Positions 1 to 7,154 of a stretch of DNA of 45,220 nucleotides are shown here, piece by piece. The position numbers were made by a program, and so were the translations under genes. The stretch is from contig JBAZLV010000016.1 of NCBI GenBank assembly GCA_041650055.1, positions 1 through 45,220 of the forward strand, in the 5' to 3' direction. This DNA comes from JBAZLV01 sp041650055 (GTDB taxonomy: Bacteria; Nitrospirota; UBA9217). The notes beneath the pieces were generated by a model that worked only from the letters and a program-made list of their open reading frames with translations, was not told the origin of the DNA and did not search any database. The stretch's first letter is position 1. Each line of letters begins with the position of its first letter.

Positions 1-1
1 T

Positions 2-166
2 TTCTCGCCGCTGTCAACAGACAGTTTCCTAAAAAAATCGAGCATGATTTATTACACGCGTGAAGGACTTTCGCAGGTTGCTGAGGCGGTCATGAACATT
101 GCGGATGTGGAAGGTCTGGAAGCGCATCGCAATACGTTAAAAGTCAGAACCGAAAAGAAAAACTAA
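2..166 (+). CDS. hisD: Histidinol dehydrogenase, C-terminal end (partial)
   Basis: Only the last 54 codons are in the window; the reading frame is open at the left edge and ends at TAA 164-166. The translated piece reads FLKKSSMIYYTREGL near its start and VEGLEAHRNTLKVR near its end. This matches the C-terminal DFLKR-x-S-x-IYYS and AEGLxAHxNAVxxR pattern of histidinol dehydrogenases, the NAD- and zinc-dependent enzyme of the last two steps of histidine synthesis. It lies 33 bases before hisG in the same direction, the usual start of a his operon. Zinc and NAD residues lie outside the window, so only family membership can be judged. Confidence 0.85.
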   Translation, partial: FSPLSTDSFLKKSSMIYYTREGLSQVAEAVMNIADVEGLEAHRNTLKVRTEKKN

Positions 167-199
167 TAGGAATTCGCACATTGTCTGTAAGGAGAGGCT

Positions 200-1102
200 A
201 TGCCGACACCATCAAAAACAAAAAATGATACACCTACATTAAAACTGGGTCTTCCCAAGGGAAGTCTTCAGGATGCCACATTCAAGTTGTTCAGCAAGGC
301 GGGATTCCGTATTCAGGTTGGATCACGAAGCTATTATCCGACCATTGATGATCCTGACCTCGAGTGTATTCTGGTTCGTGCGCAGGAAATGGCGCGGTAT
401 GTCGACAATGGAATTTTCGACGTGGGGCTTACGGGCAAGGATTGGATTCTTGAACAGAATGCCGATGTTGTAGAAGTAGCCGAACTCAAATATGCCAAAG
501 GCGGGCTCACCCCTGTTCGCTGGGTGGTCGCCGTCCCCGAAGATTCTCCAATCAAGACACTGAAGGATCTCAAAGGAAAACGGATCGCCACGGAATTGGT
601 TGGATACACAAATCGGTATTTAAAATCAAAAGGGATTGCCGCGCAAGTCGAATTTTCCTGGGGTGCAACCGAGGTAAAGCCGCCACGGCTTGCCGATGCG
701 ATTGTTGAGCTTACCGAGACCGGGAGTTCACTCAAGGCGAATAAACTGCGCATCATCGAGGTGATGCTGGAATCAACTACGCGGATCATTGCAAACAAAA
801 AAGCATGGAAAGATCCCTGGAAAAAGAAAAAGATCGACAACCTGACTATGCTGCTGCAGGGCGCACTTACTGCTGAGGAAAAGGTCGGGCTTAAAATGAA
901 CGCTCCGAAGGCAAATCTCAAGGAGATTTGCGGTCTCCTTCCATCCATGCATGCTCCGACGATCTCCCATCAGACGGATCCTTCGTGGGTAAGTCTGGAA
1001 GTGATTTTAGATGAAAAGCAGGCGCGAAACCTGATCCCGCGCTTAAAACGACGGGGCGCATCCGGAATTGTCGAATATCCGTTGAAAAAGGTTATTCCCT
1101 GA
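200..1102 (+). CDS. hisG: ATP phosphoribosyltransferase, long form
   Basis: 300 residues. It catalyses the committed step of histidine synthesis, ATP + PRPP to phosphoribosyl-ATP. The N-terminal LKLGLPKGSLQ, the VGLTGKDW segment and ELVGYTNRYL are typical of the periplasmic-binding-protein-like catalytic lobes. TETGSSLKANKLRIIE (about residues 176-191) matches the conserved PRPP-binding loop. The length and the extra C-terminal ~75 residues indicate the long HisG with a regulatory domain, which is feedback-inhibited by histidine and needs no HisZ. AAGGAG sits just upstream of ATG 200. It follows hisD by 33 bases and is followed by a terminator-like hairpin. Confidence 0.96.
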   Translation: MPTPSKTKNDTPTLKLGLPKGSLQDATFKLFSKAGFRIQVGSRSYYPTIDDPDLECILVRAQEMARYVDNGIFDVGLTGKDWILEQNADVVEVAELKYAKGGLTPVRWVVAVPEDSPIKTLKDLKGKRIATELVGYTNRYLKSKGIAAQVEFSWGATEVKPPRLADAIVELTETGSSLKANKLRIIEVMLESTTRIIANKKAWKDPWKKKKIDNLTMLLQGALTAEEKVGLKMNAPKANLKEICGLLPSMHAPTISHQTDPSWVSLEVILDEKQARNLIPRLKRRGASGIVEYPLKKVIP

Positions 1103-1125
1103 ACCTAGGAATTTTGTCTCAACCT

Positions 1126-1148
1126 AAAAAAACTGCTTGCGGTTTTTT
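1126..1148 (+). terminator. Possible intrinsic terminator after hisG
   Basis: An A-run followed by CTG (1126-1135) pairs with CGG followed by six T (1140-1148) around a CTTG loop, and a pyrimidine-rich CCTCTTTT run follows. The stem is mostly A-T, so it is weak, and it could work in both directions. It lies 24 bases after the hisG stop. Confidence 0.45.
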
Positions 1149-1165
1149 CCTCTTTTCGGTATAGT
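1137..1165 (+). promoter_or_regulatory. Possible sigma70-type promoter for the pilin in the his operon
   Basis: TTGCGG (1137-1142), a 17-base spacer and TATAGT (1160-1165) stand 36 bases before the pilin start. The -35 match is poor and the element overlaps the hairpin after hisG, so this is weak. No GG-N10-GC sigma54 site was found in this gap. Confidence 0.25.
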
Positions 1166-1201
1166 TGCTTATTGTTTCATTTCAGGCAATAAGGAGGAAT
1201 T

Positions 1202-1663
1202 ATGGTGATGAATCAAAAAGGGTTCACGCTTATCGAGCTTGTTATTGTCATTGTTGTTCTCGGACTTCTCGCAGGCATTGCTATTCCGCAGTATATCAAC
1301 ATAACACGGGATGCGCGTATAGCAGCTATAAATGGAATGGCAGGCGGTCTTCGAGGAGCGGTTGCGCTGGCCAGAGCCAAGTATATGGTTGTAGGGAATA
1401 ATACTGCGGCGACTGTGGATATGGATGGAACAACAGTTGCGTGTTCTACAGGAACACCAGGTCCAGGTGGCATTCCCACAGCTGCTGCTGGCGGCATTGT
1501 TGCAGCAATGCAGGATACATCCGGATTTACAGTAACGGTAGCGGGAAGTACTGTGACCTTTGAACCTACATTCCATGGAAGCGCAACCTGCCATGTTGTC
1601 TATACTTACACTGCAGGACCTCCCGCAAGCGGCGTTGTAACGGTAGATACATCGGGGTGCTGA
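1202..1663 (+). CDS. Type IV pilin (MshA/PilA-like) inside the his operon
   Basis: 153 residues. A short basic leader (MVMNQKG) is followed by the prepilin peptidase site G|FTLIEL with Glu at mature position 5 and a ~20-residue hydrophobic helix, so it is an exported pilin processed by PilD. The C-terminal part has cysteines in SATCHVVY and at the very end (SGC), the disulfide-loop layout of the major pilin at 21814. The two are clearly paralogous (shared AINGM/AVNGM after the helix and an aligned cysteine pair). AAGGAGG lies 4 bases before ATG 1202; ATG 1208 is the alternative. It is framed by hairpins and is transcriptionally separable from hisG and hisC. Function is inferred: an alternative major pilin or a minor pilin. 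Confidence 0.9.
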   Translation: MVMNQKGFTLIELVIVIVVLGLLAGIAIPQYINITRDARIAAINGMAGGLRGAVALARAKYMVVGNNTAATVDMDGTTVACSTGTPGPGGIPTAAAGGIVAAMQDTSGFTVTVAGSTVTFEPTFHGSATCHVVYTYTAGPPASGVVTVDTSGC

Positions 1664-1683
1664 TTTAAAATTATTTTGTGAAG

Positions 1684-1713
1684 AGCAGGCGGTTTAACAT
1701 CGCCTGCTTTTTT
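1684..1713 (+). terminator. Intrinsic terminator after the pilin gene
   Basis: GCAGGCG (1685-1691) and CGCCTGC (1701-1707) form a perfect 7-bp stem with a 9-base loop, followed directly by six T. It stands 20 bases after the pilin stop and separates the pilin from hisC. Confidence 0.9.
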
Positions 1714-1743
1714 ATTAGTGTTGAAGTCTTCTTTAATTTCTCC

Positions 1744-1772
1744 TTGTGCCTCTCCTTTTTTTCTTGTATATT
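1744..1772 (+). promoter_or_regulatory. Putative promoter of hisC, likely leaderless
   Basis: TTGTGC (1744-1749), a 17-base spacer and TATATT (1767-1772) end 6 bases before the preferred hisC ATG at 1779. The predicted transcript would start at or next to the start codon. No Shine-Dalgarno sequence precedes ATG 1779, which agrees with this. The -35 is only a half match. Confidence 0.45.
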
Positions 1773-1778
1773 CACTTC

Positions 1779-2852
1779 ATGAAAAAAATATCCAAGAAAA
1801 AATCCATTTCAAATCTGATCTTACCGTCGATTCGCAAATTGAAGGCATATCATATTGATCCGATTTCCTGTGGCATTAAGATCGATGCCATGGAAAATCC
1901 GTTTCCCCTGCCTGAAGAAATACGGGAAGATATTTGTACGGCCATGAACAGTGTTTCCTTGAACCGCTATCCTGATCCCTGTGCAAGTCTTCTTAAAAAA
2001 ACGATCGGTGAATTCTGGAACATCGAGCAAAATCAAATGATCGTAGGAAATGGTTCTGACGAATTGATCCAGGCAATTATGCTTGCATTCGGCGGACCAA
2101 TCGCGATTCCATCTCCTACCTTTGCGATGTATGAGATCACTGCAAAGGCGCTTTCTCTTGAGGTGAGTAAGACTCCGTTGAATAAAGATTTTTCTCTGAA
2201 TCCGGATTCGCTGCTCAAGCAAGCGCGGGCGTCCAAGGCAAAGCTTATCTTTCTTGCGTGTCCGAACAACCCGACGGGAAATCGTTTTTCTGATGAGGCA
2301 ATCGTCAGGATTCTTGAAAAAACCCGGGCTGCTGTAATTCTCGATGAAGCATATTTTAGTTTTTCCGGCAAAACGCTTCTTTCTCTCCTGGATAATTATC
2401 CCAACTTGATTATTCTCCGGACGCTTTCAAAAATCGGCCTTGCCGGTCTTCGGCTTGGTGTGGCACTCGCATCTGAAGAAATTTTAGGTCATCTGAACAA
2501 GGTCAGGTTGCCGTATAACATCAATGCACTTTCTCAGGCAACAGCTATAGCCGCGCTCAAGCATCGGGGGATACTGAATCAACAGATTTCCAAGTTGATT
2601 TCAGAACGGGAAAGGCTTTATAATGCCTTGTCAAGTATTGAAGGAATCATTGCGTATCCGTCTGAAGCCAATTTTATTCTGTTTAAGACGAAAAAGGATG
2701 CGGCCTTTGTGTATGCCAGGCTTAAACAAGCGGATATTCTAATCAAGAATATGGACCGTCCGGGTATGTTAAAGAACTGCCTTCGAGTAACAGTAGGAAC
2801 GCCGGAAGAGAATGATACCTTTGTAACAAATATGAAAAAAATTCTCAGTTGA
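1779..2852 (+). CDS. hisC: Histidinol-phosphate aminotransferase
   Basis: 357 residues from ATG 1779. PLP-dependent class I/II aminotransferase converting imidazole-acetol phosphate plus glutamate to histidinol phosphate. Visible motifs are LNRYPDP near the N terminus, the cofactor-binding GNGSDELIQ, the ACPNNPTGN segment with the conserved Asn, ILDEAYFSF, and RTLSKIGLAGLRLG carrying the Schiff-base Lys in TLSK. The open frame continues to a GTG at 1746, but that adds a hydrophobic stretch with no ribosome binding site, so ATG 1779 is preferred. A putative promoter ends 6 bases before it. hisB follows after 15 bases. Confidence 0.94.
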   Translation: MKKISKKKSISNLILPSIRKLKAYHIDPISCGIKIDAMENPFPLPEEIREDICTAMNSVSLNRYPDPCASLLKKTIGEFWNIEQNQMIVGNGSDELIQAIMLAFGGPIAIPSPTFAMYEITAKALSLEVSKTPLNKDFSLNPDSLLKQARASKAKLIFLACPNNPTGNRFSDEAIVRILEKTRAAVILDEAYFSFSGKTLLSLLDNYPNLIILRTLSKIGLAGLRLGVALASEEILGHLNKVRLPYNINALSQATAIAALKHRGILNQQISKLISERERLYNALSSIEGIIAYPSEANFILFKTKKDAAFVYARLKQADILIKNMDRPGMLKNCLRVTVGTPEENDTFVTNMKKILS

Positions 2853-2867
2853 TCTTAGGAGCGGCAG

Positions 2868-3458
2868 ATGCCGAGACAGGCAACCATTGAACGGAAAACG
2901 AAAGAGACAGCGATAACCATTTCTCTCAATCTTGACGGGACGGGCGTGTATGATATCCAGACCGGAGTGCCGTTCATGGATCATATGTTTTCGCATGTTG
3001 CGAAGCATGGGTTTTTTGATCTTACGATCAAGGGATCGGGTGATACAGAGATCGACGATCATCATACGGTTGAGGACCTTGGCATTGTTTTCGGCCAGGC
3101 TTTGAAGCAGGCGCTGGGTGCTAGTAAAGGAATCAAACGATATGGGGAAGCAACAGTTCCCATGGACGAAACGCTTGTGCAAGTGGTTTTGGATTTGTCC
3201 GGGAGGACGTATCTTGCCTATCAGGTGGAACTGCCGAAAAAGTATAAACTGAAAGACTTTGATCCCGGACTCGCCGAGGATTTTTTTCGGTCTGTGGCGA
3301 ATCATGCCGGGATGAACCTCCATATCCGCCTTCTGTACGGCCGTGATGTGCACCACATGCTTGAAGGAATCTTCAAGGCATTCGGCCGCGCTCTTGATCA
3401 AGCCACTACGATTGATACCCGGATCACGGGTGTGCTTTCGACAAAAGGCAAAATTTAA
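2868..3458 (+). CDS. hisB: Imidazoleglycerol-phosphate dehydratase
   Basis: 196 residues, the size of the monofunctional enzyme (no N-terminal phosphatase domain as in enterobacterial HisB). It dehydrates imidazole glycerol phosphate to imidazole acetol phosphate with a di-manganese site. The metal motifs are present: FMDHM early, DDHHTVEDLG in the middle and NHAGMNLH plus HHMLEGIFKAFG near the end. GVPFMDHM replaces the commoner GVGFFDHM, a mild variation. AGGAG lies just before ATG 2868. A ~134-bp inverted-repeat element separates it from hisH. Confidence 0.96.
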   Translation: MPRQATIERKTKETAITISLNLDGTGVYDIQTGVPFMDHMFSHVAKHGFFDLTIKGSGDTEIDDHHTVEDLGIVFGQALKQALGASKGIKRYGEATVPMDETLVQVVLDLSGRTYLAYQVELPKKYKLKDFDPGLAEDFFRSVANHAGMNLHIRLLYGRDVHHMLEGIFKAFGRALDQATTIDTRITGVLSTKGKI

Positions 3459-3469
3459 GAGAGGACTTT

Positions 3470-3603
3470 CCGCAGAGGACGCAAAGAAGAGCTAAAAAGA
3501 ATAGCCGTTAATAACGGTTATAGAAATCAGGCTGTGGATAGGGTGTTTTTCTCGCTTCTTGCTCTTCACAATCCATTCAGGTTTTCCTCAGCGTTCTCTG
3601 CGG
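3470..3603. repeat. Nested inverted-repeat element (MITE/REP-like) between hisB and hisH
   Basis: The outer arms CCGCAGAGGACGC (3470-3482) and GCGTTCTCTGCGG (3591-3603) are inverted copies with one mismatch. Inside are GAAGAGC (3486-3492) pairing with GCTCTTC (3561-3567), and a small palindrome CCGTTA-A-TAACGG (3505-3517). It has no coding capacity. The structure suggests a small non-autonomous repeat; whether it recurs in the genome cannot be seen here. Confidence 0.65.
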
Positions 3604-3616
3604 TAAAATTGTTTCC

Positions 3617-4246
3617 ATGATCGCTATCATAGATTACGGAATGGGAAATCTGCGCAGCGTGCAGAAAGGTTTTGAACGCACGGGGAGCGAAGCGATCATT
3701 ACCCGCGATTCAAAACAGATTCTGAATGCTGACAAAGTCGTTCTTCCGGGAGTCGGCGCGTTTCCGGACTGCATGCGGAATCTCGAACGCTATAATCTTG
3801 TCGATACCGTGCAGAAGACGATTCAATCAGGGAAGCCATTTTTGGGAATCTGTCTTGGACTCCAGCTCTTGTTTAGTGAAAGCGAGGAATTCGGAGTCTC
3901 GAAAGGGCTCGATATTATCAAAGGCCGAGTGATCCGGTTTGCAGGACCTGCATTTGAAACCGGAGAAGCACAGCTCAAGGTTCCTCACATGGGATGGAAT
4001 TCGCTCGCGATCAGACAGCGGCCACCGGCTTTTTTCGATGTTCAGGATAGCAGCCAGGTATATTTCGTTCATTCCTATTACGTAGTTCCGGAAGACAGCG
4101 CCGTTATTGCAACAACCACGGAATACGGCATTGAATTTGTTTCGAGTGTCTGGAAGGACAATGTTCTCGGTGTGCAGTTTCATCCTGAGAAAAGTCAGGC
4201 AATCGGATTATCCCTATTAAAACACTTTGGAGAACAAAAAGGATAG
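3617..4246 (+). CDS. hisH: Imidazole glycerol phosphate synthase, glutaminase subunit
   Basis: 209 residues. Class I glutamine amidotransferase that supplies ammonia to HisF. Motifs: IIDYGMGNLRSV at the N terminus, LPGVGAF (oxyanion-side loop), the nucleophile Cys79 in GICLGLQLLF, and HPEKSQ near the C terminus for the His/Glu of the triad. It starts 13 bases after the inverted-repeat element with little Shine-Dalgarno signal. hisA starts 8 bases after its stop. The partner HisF lies two genes downstream. Confidence 0.96.
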   Translation: MIAIIDYGMGNLRSVQKGFERTGSEAIITRDSKQILNADKVVLPGVGAFPDCMRNLERYNLVDTVQKTIQSGKPFLGICLGLQLLFSESEEFGVSKGLDIIKGRVIRFAGPAFETGEAQLKVPHMGWNSLAIRQRPPAFFDVQDSSQVYFVHSYYVVPEDSAVIATTTEYGIEFVSSVWKDNVLGVQFHPEKSQAIGLSLLKHFGEQKG

Positions 4247-4253
4247 CGATGGA

Positions 4254-4979
4254 ATGATTATTATTCCTGCCATTGATCTTAAAGAAGGCCAGTGCGTTCG
4301 TCTCGAACAGGGGCTTATGGACAAGGCCACGGTGTACTCCGATGAGCCGGAAACAACCGCTAGGCATTGGGAATCCCTGGGTGCGGAACGGCTGCACGTT
4401 GTTGACCTTGACGGCGCTTTTGCAGGAGCGCCAAAAAATCTTTCGGCCATCAAGGCAATTCGCAAAGCAGTCAACATGCAGATCGAAGTGGGCGGTGGAA
4501 TTCGCGACCTTGCGACAGTTGCAGTGCTGATAAACGAGGGAATTGATTCTGTCATTCTCGGGACTGCGGCTATTCAAAATCCTGATCTTGTTCGTGAAAC
4601 CTCCAAGCAGTATCCTGGAAAAATTATTGTTGGGATTGATGCATGGGATGGCAATGTTGCGATCAAGGGCTGGGCTGAGACGACGCCGGTTCAAGCAGTT
4701 GAACTTGCACTCCGAATGCAGGAGTATGGCGCGAGTGCAATTATTTATACGGATATCAAACGGGATGGAATGCTATCAGGCCCGAATATTGAGGCAACGA
4801 AAGCGCTGGCATCGGCACTGACTATTCCGGTCATTGCCTCGGGTGGTGTCTCGACTATACAGGATATTAAAAATCTGATGTTGATAGAAAATGCGGGGGT
4901 CAGAGGAGTTATTACGGGAAAAGCCATCTACAGTGGTTCGCTTAATTTACGGGAAGCAATAGAGATAACGAAACCATAA
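4254..4979 (+). CDS. hisA: ProFAR isomerase
   Basis: 241 residues from ATG 4254. (beta/alpha)8 barrel that isomerises ProFAR to PRFAR. The start MIIIPAIDLKEGQCVRL carries the first catalytic Asp. VDLDGAFAG and VGGGIRDL form phosphate and substrate loops, YTDIKRDGMLSGPN carries the second Asp, and IASGGVST is the C-terminal phosphate loop. An upstream TTG at 4227 in frame would overlap hisH, but family N termini begin at MIIIPAID, so 4254 is used. A 135-bp gap containing repeat sequence separates it from hisF. Confidence 0.96.
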   Translation: MIIIPAIDLKEGQCVRLEQGLMDKATVYSDEPETTARHWESLGAERLHVVDLDGAFAGAPKNLSAIKAIRKAVNMQIEVGGGIRDLATVAVLINEGIDSVILGTAAIQNPDLVRETSKQYPGKIIVGIDAWDGNVAIKGWAETTPVQAVELALRMQEYGASAIIYTDIKRDGMLSGPNIEATKALASALTIPVIASGGVSTIQDIKNLMLIENAGVRGVITGKAIYSGSLNLREAIEITKP

Positions 4980-5001
4980 GTGTCATAAAACAAATCAACC
5001 A

Positions 5002-5046
5002 TAACACAGATTGACACGGATGCTCTGGATGCCGGATCAAGTCCGG
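5002..5046. repeat. Intergenic repeat-like sequence between hisA and hisF
   Basis: An ACACAGATTGACACGGAT segment (about 5005-5022) is followed by the small hairpin CCGGA-TCAAG-TCCGG (5032-5046) and CATGAC. Both look like short dispersed bacterial intergenic repeats; the first resembles the segment at 31981-32010. Recurrence needs the whole genome. Confidence 0.45.
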
Positions 5047-5114
5047 TCATGACGAAAAAAAATTAAAGATCAGTTTAATTACAGAGGCACTGAGAATTTT
5101 TGTAGAGAGAATAC

Positions 5115-5954
5115 ATGTTAAGCAAACGAATCATACCCTGTCTTGATGTCAAGGCAGGACGGGTGGTGAAAGGCGTCAGCTTTCTGAACCTGCGGGATGC
5201 AGGCGACCCGGTTGAAATTGCCCGCTCGTATGACGAGCAGGGAGCGGACGAACTCACGTTTCTCGATATTACTGCATCGCATGAGGAACGCGGTATTATT
5301 CTTGATGTGGTACGGAGGACAGCAGAACAGGTGTTTATGCCGCTTACAGTCGGCGGTGGAATCAGAACCCTGGAGGATATCCGAAATCTTCTTCTTGCGG
5401 GCAGCGACAAGGTCTCGGTAAACACGGCCGCAGTGCATGATCCCGAATTTATTCAGCAGGCATCTCAACGGTTTGGAAGCCAGTGTATCGTGGTTGCAAT
5501 TGACGCAAAAAGAGTTGCCGAAGGCGGAGAAGCGTTTCGTTCGCCACTTTCCTGGGCGCAGCATCCAGAATATCAATCACTTTTCCTGAACGATGCCGGC
5601 GGACTTTATTGGGAAGTGTATACGCATGGCGGGAGGAATCGCACGGGAATAAATGTGGTGGCCTGGGCGAAAAAGATGGAAGCGTATGGCGCTGGCGAGA
5701 TCCTTCTTACAAGCATGGATCAGGACGGACAAAAGACAGGATATGATATTGAACTTACCCGGGCTGTTGCTGATTCAGTAACCATTCCGGTTATTGCATC
5801 AGGTGGTGTAGGAACGCTCGAACATCTGTATGATGGTTTTACGCGCGGCAGGGCAGATGCAGCTTTGGCCGCCTCCATTTTTCATTTCCGGGAATATACG
5901 ATCAAACAGGCAAAGGAATATCTTCGCGAACGGGGTGTGCCGGTGCGTTTGTAA
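5115..5954 (+). CDS. hisF: Imidazole glycerol phosphate synthase, cyclase subunit, with an internal insertion
   Basis: 279 residues, against about 250-255 for most HisF. Barrel enzyme that forms imidazole glycerol phosphate and AICAR with ammonia from HisH. Catalytic Asp residues are present in IIPCLDVKAGRVVKG and ILLTSMDQDGQKTGYD, and the phosphate loops are GGGIRTLED and IASGGVG. After IVVAIDAKRV there are about 27 extra residues (about 138-164, including SPLSWAQHPEYQSLF) before WEVYTHGGRN resumes. The insertion is in frame and the rest of the protein is intact, so it looks like a real loop extension. It is the last his gene here and converges on a receiver-protein gene 18 bases away. Confidence 0.95.
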   Translation: MLSKRIIPCLDVKAGRVVKGVSFLNLRDAGDPVEIARSYDEQGADELTFLDITASHEERGIILDVVRRTAEQVFMPLTVGGGIRTLEDIRNLLLAGSDKVSVNTAAVHDPEFIQQASQRFGSQCIVVAIDAKRVAEGGEAFRSPLSWAQHPEYQSLFLNDAGGLYWEVYTHGGRNRTGINVVAWAKKMEAYGAGEILLTSMDQDGQKTGYDIELTRAVADSVTIPVIASGGVGTLEHLYDGFTRGRADAALAASIFHFREYTIKQAKEYLRERGVPVRL

Positions 5955-5972
5955 AGGGCATTCCTGCTATTT

Positions 5973-6389
5973 TTAAGGCCGGGCATTTTCCGTGAGTCCG
6001 TGGGTTTCCCGTCTTCCAATAAATTTCAGTGTTGTCCTGATGAGATCAATTACATTGAGCGGCTTGGTAAGATAGGCATTTGCGCCCAGGGACAAGGCAA
6101 GGTCCCGGTCTTTGATTTCACCGCGGGTGGTGATGACGACGATCGGGATTTCATGTTTCAGCCGGGCTCGTGCAAGCCGGACAAACTGCAACCCATCCAT
6201 TTCCGGCATAATCAAATCAGTCAGAATGAGATTAAACGGTCCCTGTTCCAGCCGTGTAAACGCTTCCAAACCATTTTGCGCCTCCACAACGGAGACCTTC
6301 AGCAATCGCTTCAGGTTCATTGCGATCACTTCGCGCATGATTGCAGAATCATCCACAACAAGAACTGATTTGTCTGACAAGTCGTACAC
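5973..6389 (-). CDS. Single-domain response regulator (CheY-like)
   Basis: 138 residues starting at GTG 6389 with AAGG about 9 bases upstream. Receiver domain only: acidic pair Asp13-Asp14, phospho-acceptor Asp58 in LILTDLIMPEMDG, Thr87/Thr88 in VVITTRG, and Lys109 in YLTKP. No output domain follows, so it must act through protein contacts like CheY, or as a relay. No histidine kinase is in the window. It starts 23 bases after adk and probably shares its transcript. The target is unknown; motility or pilus control is possible but not shown. Confidence 0.9.
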   Translation of the reverse strand: MYDLSDKSVLVVDDSAIMREVIAMNLKRLLKVSVVEAQNGLEAFTRLEQGPFNLILTDLIMPEMDGLQFVRLARARLKHEIPIVVITTRGEIKDRDLALSLGANAYLTKPLNVIDLIRTTLKFIGRRETHGLTENARP

Positions 6390-6412
6390 CGGTTTTTCCT
6401 TTTGCTGCGGTG

Positions 6413-7066
6413 CTATTTTTTTTGCGCAACGGCCTTGAGAATGGCATCTGCAACACCGTCGGTGCTGGTTTCCCGGATGGTCAGAAGCATTCCTGTATTC
6501 GCATAATACCCAATGAGCGGAGCTGTCTTGTCATGATACACGTCAAGCCGCTTGGTGATTGCTTCGATGGTTTCATCTGCGCGCTGAATCACGGGACTGC
6601 CGCATTTTTTGCAGGTGCCGTCCGGTGCCGGCGGATTGCTTTTGACATTGTAAATTTCCTGGCATGAGGAATTGGAGCAAGTCCGGCGCGTGGTCAGCCG
6701 GTCAAGGATCGCGTTCCGAGGAACATCGAGATTCGCGACGAGGTCGAGCCGAATGCCGAGCTTTTTGAGCAGGGCATCAAGCGCTTCTGCCTGCGGAATG
6801 GTCCGGGGAAAACCGTCAAGCAAAAAGCCCTGTTTGACATCCGGTTCCTGCAGCCGCTGTTCCATCATGTCCATAATAACTGAATCGGGAACCAAGTCCC
6901 CACGGTTCATGTACTCGCTCGCTTTTTTTCCAAGAGGCGTACCTGCATTGACCGCACCCCGCAGAATATCTCCTGTTGAAATCTGGATCGAACCGGTCTT
7001 TTTTGTCAACGCTTTGGCAACGGTGCCTTTACCCGCGCCCGGAGCGCCTAAAAGAATAACACGCAT
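6413..7066 (-). CDS. adk: Adenylate kinase with zinc-binding lid
   Basis: 217 residues. Interconverts ATP + AMP and 2 ADP. The P-loop GAPGAGKGT is at residues 7-15, the AMP-binding STGDILR at about 30-36, and GFLLDGFPRT at about 80-89. The lid carries Cys130, Cys135, Cys152 and Cys155 (C-x4-C ... C-x2-C), a zinc-lid arrangement. AGGAGG lies just before ATG 7066 and a good promoter lies at 7101-7129. The next gene on this strand is the CheY-like receiver. Confidence 0.97.
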   Translation of the reverse strand: MRVILLGAPGAGKGTVAKALTKKTGSIQISTGDILRGAVNAGTPLGKKASEYMNRGDLVPDSVIMDMMEQRLQEPDVKQGFLLDGFPRTIPQAEALDALLKKLGIRLDLVANLDVPRNAILDRLTTRRTCSNSSCQEIYNVKSNPPAPDGTCKKCGSPVIQRADETIEAITKRLDVYHDKTAPLIGYYANTGMLLTIRETSTDGVADAILKAVAQKK

Positions 7067-7100
7067 TCACTTCCCTCCTGATGGATGTAAAAATCGGGCT

Positions 7101-7129
7101 ATTATCATACGGCAATTGAGAAAAATCAA
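7101..7129 (-). promoter_or_regulatory. Sigma70-type promoter of adk
   Basis: On the minus strand, TTGATT (7129-7124), a 17-base spacer and GATAAT (7106-7101) precede adk by about 35 bases. It lies in the 88-bp gap after oppF, so adk is probably transcribed independently of the transporter genes. Confidence 0.7.
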
Positions 7130-7154
7130 GAAAAATGTCGAATAAAAATTCCTG

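Noticed and set aside
334..948. 204-codon open frame antisense to hisG
   Set aside because: Composition looks like a shadow frame (many Ser/Arg runs), no ribosome site, and hisG on the other strand has all family motifs.
1137..1200. Sigma54 promoter for the pilin in the his operon
   Set aside because: No GG-N10-GC spacing found; GG at 1158-1159 and GC at 1167-1168 are too close.
1746..1778. GTG start for hisC at 1746
   Set aside because: Would add a hydrophobic MPLLFFLYIHF stretch not seen in HisC and lies inside the predicted promoter.
2769..3401. 210-codon minus-strand open frame across hisC end and hisB
   Set aside because: Overlaps the well-conserved hisB entirely; no Shine-Dalgarno or family similarity.
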